From Hericium rajendrae (lineage: Eukaryota; Basidiomycota; Agaricomycetes; Russulales; Hericiaceae), in assembly GCA_033439255.1 (NCBI GenBank), contig CM065878.1:2418001-2482000 (forward strand): a stretch of DNA of 64,000 nt, given 5' to 3'. The notes under the pieces were generated by a model that did no database searches, was not told where the DNA came from, and was given only the letters and a program-made list of their open reading frames with translations. Each line of letters starts with the position of its first letter. Within the stretch, counting starts at the first letter, position 1. Positions 23,329 to 33,517 of this stretch are shown here, one piece after another. Both the position numbers and the translations under genes were made by a program.

Positions 23329-26129
23329 TTATGCCCCCCTGACCCGTTTGGCAAGCACCATTTCCTCTTCATCGCGGAATTTTCTCTTTCGACCCTTTTG
23401 TAGGCGCTCTTTTTCTGTTGGCACGCCTTCGCGTAATACGGTGGGGCGAGTCGGAAGAACTGCAGAGAGTAGCCTATTCTTCACGAACTCGGAAACACAT
23501 CGGAACATATCCTCCGATACGCGGAAAGCCGTTCCTACGAAGTTTCGGTCAACGAGGATCACGGAGTTGGGCTGCAATCGGGAAGATTGAGTCTCGTTTT
23601 CTTCGATGGGTTTGAGCAGACTCGGTTGGGAATCAATGGACGATGCATCCTCCGAAGGACAGCGGACGATGTCGAATGTTAACCCGGGTAGCGAGTCCTC
23701 GTCGTCATCGTCATCTTCATCGTCTGCATCCTTGTTTCGCTCATCCTCGTCGCGATCATCTTGTGTATCCTCATCGCCTTCGGAAAAGCCATATACCGAA
23801 AAATTGGATCGCGCATCCGAATGCTCCTCGTCCGTGCCATGTGGGCTTGCGATGGCAGCAGTGTCGCAAATGACATCGGCTGGTGGGGTTTTGGCGCTTG
23901 GGCTGGATGACGCATCAGAGTCGCTGGAATCCGAGCACGCAACGTAAGCCAATGGCGAGCTGTATGCCGCAAGAGGGAACGGACGAGAGATGTCAGTGCT
24001 GTAAAGGCCCGACGATGTTGATGAAGATGACCCAATAAACTGAGTAGTTGTGGAGAAGCCGCCAGTCCCTGCGCTCTCCTCTGGTCTCTTCGGTCTGACT
24101 CGCCGTCTTTTATCTTTCAAAATGTCTTCATCATCTTCCTGATCGCGGCGACGCTTGCGTGACACGCGAATGGGAGTTGGTACGACGGGAGGAGAGCCAC
24201 TGGTACGGTCCTCTGTCGGGAAGGTGATGGAGGATGCGGTGAGGAAGGTGGTACGATGATTGTCCTCGGCGCAGTTGCTACGGCTGCACTACTCCGTGTC
24301 AACGAGTCGTCGTTCGGTGGCGTGCGATTCAGCAACCAAGTGATTGGCCAACTGCCTGAGCTGGGACTGCCAGGGAGAGATGGTGTCGATGAAGGCGCTG
24401 GGGAGCCTGGACGCAGTTGCGATGCGAGTGAAGTTAGAGCCGTCGAGATATGTTGCATGTAGATTTGTTCTGCTTCGAAAAGATGCTCGGCACGATGAGA
24501 AGGAGGTGCAGATGCGCCATCGTCCGCGGAGTAAGCAGCCCAGTCGAGGCCTTCAATCTTGAATCGTCTCACGCCTCGCCCGTTACACTCCTCAACATGA
24601 GCCTTCCAAGCGTGCAGCGTATCCTTGGGAATGAAGAACTGAATTGATGCAGTCAGTAATGACTACGACGAGAAGCGCGACTTCGACAGAACGCACCGGC
24701 TCGTCCGCCTTCAAATCTGAAGAGCATGCTTTAATCGTCCCCTTGAGCAATGCGCGCCTGGTGCAACTCCATTCCTTCTCCCGAGCGCCGTTGTAGTCAA
24801 GCAGAAACTTGACGTGCCGAGTTTCGAAGGCGCGGTCACAAGGCTGAAAGTCTCTAATCCCTAACGACCGAGCTTGCTCGTCCACGCTTGCGGCCTTCTG
24901 AGATGCCTGCGTAAAATCGATGATCTTGACCCTACCGTCGTTGTTGTCTATCATACGAGGTCAAGCAGGTAGTTAGAAAGTTCAAGACTTGCACATACCA
25001 ATAAGGATATTTTGAAGGGAGACCGAACCATGAAGGGTATCATGTGCATGTATGGTCGCATAGGCATCGATTATGCACTGCTTTTCTTGCTCTGAGAGAA
25101 AGCCTTCTGCTGTTCTCCAGCCGCGGTTACTTGGCGATTCTACCGAAAGTACGAAATGTCCACGAGATGACTGATGAACACTGATTAAACTCGAGATGCA
25201 AGAGCCTTGCAGAGAACGAAGTAGTCTTGGATGTGAATAAAAATATAACTCGAGGATAGTAAGCATATGAAGTCCATTTTCTGCGCTGCGACATCCTTAC
25301 TTCGGTCAGAAAGTCCTGCCAATTTTCCACTCTGTAGACAGCAATGTTAAGATCATGAAGCGCATATGAAGCGCTGCAACTCACTTTATGGCGAGATAGG
25401 TGATATACTGGTCGCCCAGGACACCTCTAAACATGCGATCATCTTTCGTGTGTCATCTGAAACTCGTTGGTTAGTTTCATTTAAAGATCATGGTAGACGA
25501 CGTACTGCAAAACAACTGTAATTTCTTCGAATTTAGTATCTTTCTTCCGTAAGTCAACTCATATCGGCCATGTGGCTTATACGAGAATTGAAGCGGAAGC
25601 AAAGTGGTATTGGGGAAGGCATCTTTGGAGTCGCAGCCAGCATGAGAATTCGCAGTAGACATCGAAGGCAAGCCTGAAGATGAAAATCCGTCAAAGACTC
25701 TGCAAGTAAGGATCGACAGAAGCAATAGGGTGGTTTGCGCAGCTATGGATGGGAGGGCGACGACGTAGCTGTTGATGAAGAGACAGTACTTTGCCATGGA
25801 CGGTCATATATCGTTGTTCAACCCCGCCTCTGAACGCGGGAATCTTAATGGCAGATAGTTACTGTATATCTCGCCTTATTGTGTCGCAGTGGAAGCACAT
25901 CACTAAAATGACAGGCTTGGCCCGGTCAATCTCCCAGACCTATTGTCTTGAACACCCGTCTGTCAGGCTCAAAACACAAAGAGAGCAGACATCAGAACTT
26001 ACGACTACTGTAATTGCCGTTCCGTATACCAAGCGTAGCTGAGCTCCCTTCGACCGTTCCCGATACATCGAGTCCAGGAGTGACGCTTTCGGCTATGGTA
26101 AGCTGTGATCCAACGGTGGGCGTTTTCAT
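23329..26129 (-). CDS. Degenerate protein-kinase-like protein with acidic C-terminal extension
   Basis: The likely start is MKTPTVGSQLTIAESVTPG at 26129, with a clean GTAAGT donor after about 43 residues. Later pieces include IPAFRGGVEQRYMTVHGK and VENWQDFLTE. The kinase-like part has LRSLQGSCISSLISVHQ, EKQCIIDAYATIHAHDTLHG, SVSLQNILI and GRVKIIDFTQA. This follows a fungal kinase-like pattern (LHGD..L.NILI, then IDF) but with Ser for the catalytic Asp and DFT for DFG, so it may be catalytically dead. After it come FFIPKDTLHAWKAHVEECNG and a long acidic tail (DRDEDERNKDADDEDDDDDE) ending in a conserved-looking VILVDRNFVGTAFRVSEDMF. A frameshift near 24250 joins the last two pieces. Exon boundaries between 25270 and 26000 are uncertain, and the tail could be a separate gene. 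Confidence 0.55.
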
Positions 26130-26343
26130 GTCGACAAGCCAGTTCCGCTTGGTATACTAGGCAGTAAACGAGACCTTGGACGAAACTCAATATGAGATTC
26201 TAAGATACATTGCATGGTGGCTATTGCCATCAACGACGTGGCGGGCCGGAGGCAATTGCGTGCGCTGCCGGTTTACGCATTTTGTTGTGCACGGTTCCAA
26301 CAAGTGAACATCAAGACACATCCGTACCTCCCGGCCTTCAGTC
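26130..26343. promoter_or_regulatory. Divergent promoter kinase-like / Rap1-like gene 2
   Basis: About 215 bases between divergent starts; it should serve both genes. No factor site was recognised. Confidence 0.35.
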
Positions 26344-28998
26344 ATGGCCACCGCTCCTTCACAAACCTCGAACGCGACGACTATGCCCAATCTCTTCGTT
26401 GATTCCAATCATCAGCCACTCAATGTTTTCGTGGATGCATCTGGCGTGCAAAGGAGACCCAAGCTGATCAGGGCGTTGCGTGTATGTTTCCCTTCCGCTA
26501 TCCACTTATTAGTCATTTCGCCTCTGAATCCCGGCTCGTATCCCGTAGAATTCAGGTGCCAAGGTGTGTCTCATCGGCGAAGCCAGGATATTGCTCGTCG
26601 ACCCAGAGTCGACGTCAGGCAAGAATTACATTCGCGATTGGGCCAATGATGGGAACAAGATCGTCTTGAATGCTTCATGGGTTCAAAAATGTCTAAATAA
26701 GGGCCGTGCTCTGCTCGACGCGGATAACTGGGGCGGATGCGTTGCCGAGGATGATGGACAACCTATCATGAGTGACGGAGACCAGGACGAAGAGGCTGAG
26801 GAACCTGAAGCTGAGCCAGAACCTGAACCTGAACCTGAAGAGTGAGTGATACTCCCGACTGATGCGAACGAGACTCATTTGATTTTGCAAGAACTCCATT
26901 GCCTACACCTCGGCCGACACCCTCTGGGATGAGCAATGGAGTCAAGAAGCGACCCTCGCGACCTTCTCTCTCTCAACCGGCAGGGTCGGAGGCGAGACCT
27001 CGCTCATCACAACCTCCAAGTTTCTCACAAGGGAGTTCCCATCAGCCAGAAGTCAACTATGGACCGACGGCATCTGGATCGAACACAGCATCTAAAGGGC
27101 CCATCCAACTCCAAGTTCCTTCTTTCACACAGAATGCACCTCCATCGCAGATGCAACTTCAGATGCAGCAGCAACTTCAGCAACAACTCATGCCGCATGC
27201 CAATATGAATATGATGTCCATGCTGCCGTATTATTATCCCAATTTCATGCAGTATCCAACTCAAAACGCACTTCCCGTCCTTACGACACTAGTAGAGACG
27301 GCAATTGCAGTTTCCCGGCATAATAATCTTGACACGACACTTCTTCAAGCTGCACTTACATCCCTTCCTATGTATCAATCTCAGGCTCCGCAGACGCCCC
27401 AGACGCCCACACAACAAGCGGAAGGACAGCAAGCTGGGCAGAAATTTCTATCCTGTAGCATCAGGACGTCCATTAAATGGAGCTGCGGATCTAGCGCAGA
27501 GTCCCGACCGCGCATCACCTACTACCTACGAGGAACCAATATCCCGTCCTTCAAAACGCAAAACTCATCCCTCTACCGGCAGCGGCCCTCAATCGTCACA
27601 GTCCGCGAAAACGAAGCTCAGGAAGGCGGTGGCGAGTCCAGTGGCTACGACTTCCTCGCATCCTCGTCCGTCTCAAGCTGCTGCAACACCATCCAGACCA
27701 CCTTCTGTTCATTTTCTCACGCAACCACCATCATCGCAAGGGAGACATCGGGAAAGGAGCAGTGGTGTATTTGCCAATCCGCCTCAGCCTTTCTTTGTGC
27801 AGATTGACATCCGGAACCGAAGGGATATTGTACAAGCGGTCAAAGTTCGTCTTAACCCGTACCTGATTAGACCTAGCTAATCGACTGCTTCTCCAGAGGA
27901 ATGGAGGAACACTGTCGTTTGAGATCGCACAATCTCATTATGCCGTCCTCAACCCGCGCTCGACGACATTCAAGGACTTGGCTTCTGATGCGAGACGGTT
28001 TCAGATACCAATCGTACAGCCAGCATTTGTGGATGCATGCGTTGCGCATGACGAACTACTGGACCCGGAACCCTATATGCTTGAGGCTCCTGCGCCTCCG
28101 AAGAAGCAAACCAAAAAGAAGGCTCGACGTAGCCCCAGCCCCCCTATCGATAGCTTTCGTGAGCCCGAAGTGCCAAAGCAAGAGCCATCTGTAGAGGGCT
28201 CAAGCCGGTCAGGGACTCCGGATATTCCGCCCCATCGAGAACAAATGATGTCGGGAAGATTTGTGTACACGGAAGAGGAATGGGATTTCTGTTGGCAGTA
28301 CACGCGCCGCCTTCTGGAACACGATCCAAACATCTCTTTGTCCGCACTCGGTCAAAAATTACATGAGAAGGTAGACGCTTTTTGCTCGTGATGATCCCCT
28401 GTATCCTGACGTTGGTTCGCAGCTTCCGCACCACTCTGCTTCATCATGGCAGACCTCCGTACAAAAGCGCAAGCATCTGCTCGATGAGATACGAGAAGAA
28501 GTCCTAGCTTCTCGAGGCGACCTCGTGAATGGCGGCGCTGGCCCGTCAACACAGGAACAAGAGAATCACGAAGATATCGAAGAGCTTGACGACGAAGACT
28601 CGACGAAGGTGGACTGCGCTGAATTGCGGGCTTCGTCGGACCTTCTCGATGAAGCCTCGGCAATGGCAACACTTGTCACGAACGCAACAGACGATCAGTT
28701 TCGCGAAGACTTCGAAACTATCGTCTCTCTGATTTTCAGTGCAGACTGGGACGGCGTCCCGGAAACCGAGATCTGGGCGCGTATGGCCGCAGAGGTATTG
28801 TCTTTCCATCTATGGGGTGTGAGGAAATCTGACTGTCCCCCTTATTCTCAGCGATCCTGTCGAAGTGCGCCCGACTGGGACCAGTTCTTGGATGAGCACC
28901 ATGAAGCTGTCGCATCGGAAGTAGAACGGAGGTCTATCGAGGCCGCTGCTGCGCAAGCCGCTGCTGAAGCACAAGCAAACGCCCAAAATGTAGATTGA
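26344..28998 (+). CDS. Rap1-like protein: two BRCT-type domains plus Rap1-type Myb domain
   Basis: Candidate telomere or double-strand-break associated DNA-binding protein. BRCT 1: NLFVDSNHQPLNVFVDASGV, PKLIRALRNSGAKVCLIGEA, VLNASWVQKCLNKG. A Glu-Pro run and a long Gln/Pro/Met-rich linker follow. BRCT-like 2: PFFVQIDIRNRRDIVQAVK, intron, NGGTLSFEIAQSHYAVLNP, IPIVQPAFVDACVAHDELL. Myb-type: GRFVYTEEEWDFCWQYTRRL, ISLSALGQKLHEKLPHHSAS, SWQTSVQKRKHLLDEIREE. The C-terminus has an acidic SUMO-interaction-like stretch (IEELDDEDS) and ends in an Ala/Gln helix. A one-base slip near 27444 (AAATTT) must be corrected to continue into FYPVASGRPLNG. An in-frame ATG at 26383 gives MPNLFVDSN, the same start as the paralogous gene at 8683, and may be the true start. 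Confidence 0.75.
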
Positions 28999-29255
28999 AT
29001 GCAAGCAAATAATCAGACGAAGCACACGTGGCTTTGCCTCGTCGATTCGCCAACTTCTTTTTATCGCGGCTTATATATGGGGCTTCATTGAGTTGTCCAA
29101 GGCCTTGGTCACTCATCGCCCGTTGATTACGTTGTGACATCCTATTGAATATAAAGATTTACCACCCAGATAGGTGTCTGAGCGCGTCCGGTTTTTGAGC
29201 AGCAGAAAGCATACAACCCGCGTGTTGTATTCGGTAGCATTCTAATAAGATACGT

Positions 29256-29859
29256 CTACTCAGCAGGGGTTGGAGGCTGCTTGAAAAAGCGTTGCCGTCT
29301 CTCCTCGAATGAAAGATTGGTCGTATCTCCCTGGAGCGTCTGTCCACCATAATCAAACGTCCCGACAACTGCTCCGAGCACTGCGCAGGACGCGACTGCT
29401 ACAGGCAACGAGCGCGCTGGAAATACAGCTCAGAAATGCGGGTGAAGTCGGCATGGATTATCCACACACCTCTCAGTCCTGCGAGAAACCCAGCTGCACA
29501 ACCTCCTGCAACACCGTTAATTGCGTCTTCCTTCTCTCGTTGGTTGGCGACAATGGCCTCGGTCGCGGCGTAGGTTGCGCCCATGGCGGCTGGTTTGAGA
29601 AGGCGACGAGGATGCATGAGCAATAAAATCACGGACAAAAGAAGAACTCACCAAAGAAACCGATGGTACCCCCAGTTCTAGTGAGGAAGCCAGATGCGCC
29701 GTACGTATGTGTACCCAGCGCGTTTTGCACGGCGCTGGCGAAGGCGCCGATGATGCCAGCCTGCAGACCAGCTTGGGCAGCAACGCGCATTGTAGGCTTC
29801 GCTTCGAATGAGAAGGGTGCCGCAGGGTTTGGCACCCCAGTCGAGGGGGAGGAGGACAT
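29256..29859 (-). CDS. NDUFA11: Complex I subunit NDUFA11 (B14.7 / 21.3 kDa type), Tim17-like
   Basis: Accessory inner-membrane subunit of mitochondrial NADH:ubiquinone oxidoreductase, a member of the Tim17/22/23 fold. Three exons: MSSSPSTGVPNPAAPF with AQAGLQAGIIGAFASAVQNA and GFLTRTGGTIGFF; then AAMGATYAATEAIVANQREK with NGVAGGCAAGFLAGLR; then SCAVLGAVVGTFDYGGQTLQ, ending RFFKQPPTPAE. Gly/Ala-rich helices (four expected) match the family. Both introns are GT-AG and in frame, with no frameshift. The stop lies at 29256-29258. The start is 176 bases from the divergent EED-like gene. Confidence 0.85.
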
Positions 29860-30035
29860 GGAGGGCGGCTAGAGGGAGTAGAGACAGGAAGTAGCGCTTG
29901 TGACGCGGAGTGCCTCGGCGAATCGGGCGGCTCGGGAAAGTCAACGTCGCGCATCGCGCGGTGGCGGCGATGTTATCGCTTTCTCGCAGACTCTCATCGT
30001 CGTCGTTCTTCAGCGTAACGTTCCATAGTCTTTAC

Positions 30036-32168
30036 ATGGCGGACACCATTGATACTCCGTGGTATGCATTGCACGACAAGCCGCACCCATTTCGCCTCGC
30101 TCGACAAGTCAATGTAGGTCCTTTCTTCTCATTGGCTGATCTAAATCCTGCCTCACAGATATCCCCAGGTCGGAGCACCGATTTTCTGTGCTTGTTTGTT
30201 TCCATGGAATATGGACTCTTTGAAGACTCTTTGGGGTGGCCAGCTTTATGATGCAGAGAACCCTGATCCTGAGTGGAACTCCATGATTTTGAGCTGGTCA
30301 GGCATGATTGCACTGGGTGGCATAGATACTATCTACATTATTTGTGGCATTGGCACCCAGCGTAAATCTTTGTGCATCCATATTCCTCGAAAAGTCAGTT
30401 CTGTTTATTGCTCTTATCAGATGAGATGAGACTTTGAACTTTGATCTAAATTTTAGAATCAGAATCATATTCAAGGCAAAGACAAAGATGAAAACATAAG
30501 ATCCATTTGTTGGGCCCTTAGCACCAGAGACAAGTTTCAGCCCCTTCTGCTCTTCTCATGTAATTGTCTGTTGTACATCTACAATCTGAAGAGAATGGAA
30601 CTTGTAGGCAACTTAAGAGGACATGGCAAGGTATGTAATATATAATTTCATTTTGTTAGTTTGCTAAGCAATATTTTTAGCCAATAACCTCTATATCAGG
30701 ACATCCTAGTCATCCTCAAATTATCTGCACAACTTCACATGATTGCACAAGTCGCATTTATGATCTTGGTCTGACTCACACTGAACAGCCAAACAATCCA
30801 CCTTGGATGCCTCATGCAGCTCCAAGTAAAGCAGGTGCTGCTCATGGCCTTCATACCACAGAGTCAGAGGGCCTTGGCATTGGACAGTGTGTTGCTGTAC
30901 TTGTTGGTGGCAGAAGTGGAGGTCATCAAGGTGCTGTTTTGATGCTGCTTTTCATCCATTTTTGCCTTTGATTGCAACATGTGGAGTATGTTCTAGCTCA
31001 TGCATATAATTAAGTCTAAGTCTGATTTTTCATTTGATATAGATGGACAGATTTGTCAAAATCTGGAGACTTCCAGCCTTAGAGGATGGCAAAATTGGAC
31101 ATGAAGATAAGCCACTTTTTAGTAGCTCAGCAATTCATGATGCTTGTGTGCTCTCAGTTACTTGGTATTTATTCTGTCTCTTGTTTAATATTTTAATTCA
31201 ATTATTGATCTCTCTTTGTATACACTGTAGGGTAGCTCAAGACATCCTTGTCAGTATAGTGCACCTGCAATCATGTATCACAATGATGCCTCTACAACTA
31301 GTGAAACATATACAGAGGCTGGTACTTTGCAAATGTGGCAGTGGTTAAGCCTTGATAGATTTTTTCCACCAAATCAAAAATATCAAAAAGTACTTAGAGG
31401 ATGTGCATCTGTATGTTTTTATGTGATATCTGTCTCAATCAACATTAATTTCAATATTTTCTAGGATTATCAAGAAAGCTGTAAGTGATATGATCTAATC
31501 AATTATAATAGATTGAAAAGCTAATATAATTTTTTGTCTTAGCCTCTTTTAAGATGATATCTCAGCTTTCTTTACCTCATCCACCATCTTCTTTGCACTG
31601 CAAGATATACCTCAATGAAGCTCATGATATGCTCATGCTATTTTCATTGGAAAATAAAATTTATATGAAACACATATGGCATTTGAAAGCAAGATCTCCT
31701 CCATCATTCCCTATCAATGAAGATGAAGAGATTGTAGAGGCAACAAGATTGATGCAACTTGAACCCATTCAGGATGAGGAAACACTTAGTGAATGGCAGG
31801 CAGAAGATGGTTGGGAGTTGAGCATTGGAAAGGGAAAAGGAGTGGCAGGGAGCAAACCAGAACATATTATACAGGCCATAGAAATGGGGGTAGAGGGAGG
31901 CTTATTGCAGCTGTGGGCCAGCAGACACTCTGGATCTGGGAGCTTAAAGATTAATGTACTTCCTCGAGCATCCACATTACCATGTGGGCAGTTCAAATAT
32001 AGCCAGATAGATAGCAGCAACATAAAAGTTGTAGAGCCGTACTTCGACAAGCAACTCATCAGCACAGCTTATATCACACGACAGATAAGACCTGTTCCCA
32101 ACTCCCATTGCCAAAGCGAATCTCACGAAACTCAACGAAGGACAAACAACACGAATCAACGTGTCTAA
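30036..32168 (+). CDS. EED: EED-like WD40 protein (candidate Polycomb PRC2 subunit)
   Basis: WD40 protein resembling EED/ESC, the H3K27me3-reading subunit of PRC2. The first exon is MADTIDTPWYALHDKPHPFR. Signature segments follow: KDKDENIRSICWALSTRDKF (compare the ENFYTCAW region of animal EED), LLYIYNLKRMELVGNLRGHG, ICTTSHDCTSRIYDLGL, VAVLVGGRSGGHQGAVL, AAFHPFLPLIATCGMDRFVK, IWRLPALEDG, YSAPAIMYHNDASTTSETYT, LQMWQWLSLDRFFPPNQKYQ and MISQLSLPHPPSSLHCKIYL. An exon of about 18 bases near 31465 encodes DYQES. Single-base losses near 30941 and 31256 break the frame. From about 30240 to 32000 the DNA is strikingly AT-rich compared with both neighbours. The C-terminal 60 residues lack clear WD repeats, and the last exon may be misassigned. 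Confidence 0.68.
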
Positions 32169-32334
32169 CTAACAAAGCGAAGAAGAAAAACCTGCTTCAA
32201 CTCGACACAACCCCAATATATCGTCCATTCACAACTCCGTCCAAAACATCGACACCATGCCGAGCACAATACCCACTGTCGAGAAACAAAGATCAGATCA
32301 GACTTATCGACGACAAGCAGACACCAGAACGCAC

Positions 32335-32949
32335 CTAGTACGGAACAATATTGCCGTTCTCCGCCTTGGTCGCAACCTCAGCCGGGACGGTATTGATGTC
32401 CTCAGCGCGCTTGTAAGGGGTGATGTTCATGTTCTCAGCCTTGGTTGGGACCTCGGCGGGAACAGTGTTGATATCGTCGGCGGCGCGCTTGTACGGCGTG
32501 ATGTTCATGTTTTCTGCTTTGGTCGGGACCTCGGCGGGAACGGTATTGATGTCCTCAGCGGCGCGCTTGTAGGGCACGATGTTCATGTTCTCTGCTTTGG
32601 TCGGGACCTCAGCAGGCACGGTGTTAACGTCGGCATCGGCGCGCTTATACGGTGTGATGTTCATGTTCTCAGCCTTGGTTGGAACCTCGGCAGGTACAGT
32701 GTTGATGTCCTCGGCAGCGCGCTTGTACGGCGTGATGTTCATGTTTTCTGCTTTTGTCGGGACCTCGGCGGGAACGGTATTGATGTCCTCAGCGGCGCGC
32801 TTGTAAGGTACGATGTTCATGTTCTCTGCCTTGGTTGGGACCTCAGCAGGCACGGTATTAACGTCGGCAGCAGCCCGTTTGTAGGGCGTGATATTCATGT
32901 TTTCAGCCTTGGTCGGAACCTCGGCGGGCACGGTGTTAATGTCCCCCTG
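32335..32949 (-). repeat. 78-bp coding tandem repeat, eight copies
   Basis: Unit 1 spans 32875-32949 (75 bases), units 2-7 occupy 32407-32874 at 78 bases each, and unit 8 with the stop is 32335-32406. Units 2, 5 and 8 share NIVPY while the others have NITPY. Units 2 and 5 also share a start ending in ADV. This indicates expansion as 234-base (three-unit) blocks. Confidence 0.9.
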
Positions 32950-33168
32950 ACGCTTGACGTAGGCAGGGATAACATCAAGAGGGGCGGCTTCCCGCTGATG
33001 GACAGCCGCATGCTGGGACGCGCTAAGATTAGAAAATAGTATGAATATATATACATGCGTGCTTACACCGAGACGAGCCCTCATGGGCGCGGGCATGGGC
33101 GCAGCAGCGACCTGGCTGACAGCAATGATGGCCAAGGCCGCGAAAGTGGAGAGGCGCGAGAAGAACAT
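32335..33168 (-). CDS. Secreted Kex2-processed repeat protein (KEP): eight-unit peptide precursor
   Basis: Predicted secreted precursor cut at Lys-Arg by the Kex2 protease. Residues 1-23 (MFFSRLSTFAALAIIAVSQV, then AAA) form a signal peptide. One intron (33013-33066, GTAAGC...CCCAG, branch-like CTAAT) joins exon 1 to HAAVHQREAAPLDVIPAYV and the first KR. Eight units follow with core VNTVPAEVPTKAENMNI or INTVPAEVPTKAENMNI, then TPY or VPY. Seven end in KR and the last ends in Y and stop. There is no Cys. The frame is intact throughout. Similar layouts are known for fungal alpha-pheromones, smut repellents and ustiloxin-type (dikaritin) precursors; none of these shares this core as far as I can tell. 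No DUF3328 (UstY) or tyrosinase gene is in the window. The released peptide would be about 24 residues; its role is unknown. Confidence 0.85.
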   Translation of the reverse strand: MFFSRLSTFAALAIIAVSQVAAAPMPAPMRARLGVSTHVYIFILFSNLSASQHAAVHQREAAPLDVIPAYVKRQGDINTVPAEVPTKAENMNITPYKRAAADVNTVPAEVPTKAENMNIVPYKRAAEDINTVPAEVPTKAENMNITPYKRAAEDINTVPAEVPTKAENMNITPYKRADADVNTVPAEVPTKAENMNIVPYKRAAEDINTVPAEVPTKAENMNITPYKRAADDINTVPAEVPTKAENMNITPYKRAEDINTVPAEVATKAENGNIVPY

Positions 33169-33517
33169 GATGAACGTCGAAAATGAGGTCGGGGTAGGGA
33201 GTGCCGATCTAGGCAGTAAAAGAAAGCTTGAAAGATGGAAGGGACGCGCTGCGACCTAAAATGAACGGCGAAATAACTAGAAAAAATAGCTGTAACAGTG
33301 AGCTCAACGACGGGAAAAGGAGTACTCACGAGAAGGGAAGGAAAGGCAAAGATGGGGAAAGAGTGAGATGGAAAGCGAGCTCAAGTGTTAAGAGCGACGC
33401 AGCACACTGGCAATTGATCGTTACCACGGAGATCCAGAGCGTGTGTATTTCTCACGCTCATCATTTTGGGCTTTCTGCACTGCGATTGGCTCCGGCGGTT
33501 CATTGCCTACTGTCCCC
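33169..33517. promoter_or_regulatory. Divergent region KEP gene / ESF1
   Basis: About 350 bases between divergent starts. Purine-rich on the plus strand, so pyrimidine-rich upstream of the KEP start. No TATA box was recognised on the KEP side. It holds both promoters by position. Confidence 0.35.

Noticed and set aside
26806-26841. Glu-Pro codon repeat as a possible microsatellite element
   Set aside because: It is coding (EPEPEPEPE) in the Rap1-like linker and needs no separate explanation.
32257-33039. 260-codon plus-strand frame antisense to the repeat precursor
   Set aside because: It is the complement of the 78-bp coding repeat. Its own repeats simply mirror it, and it has no signal peptide or family.
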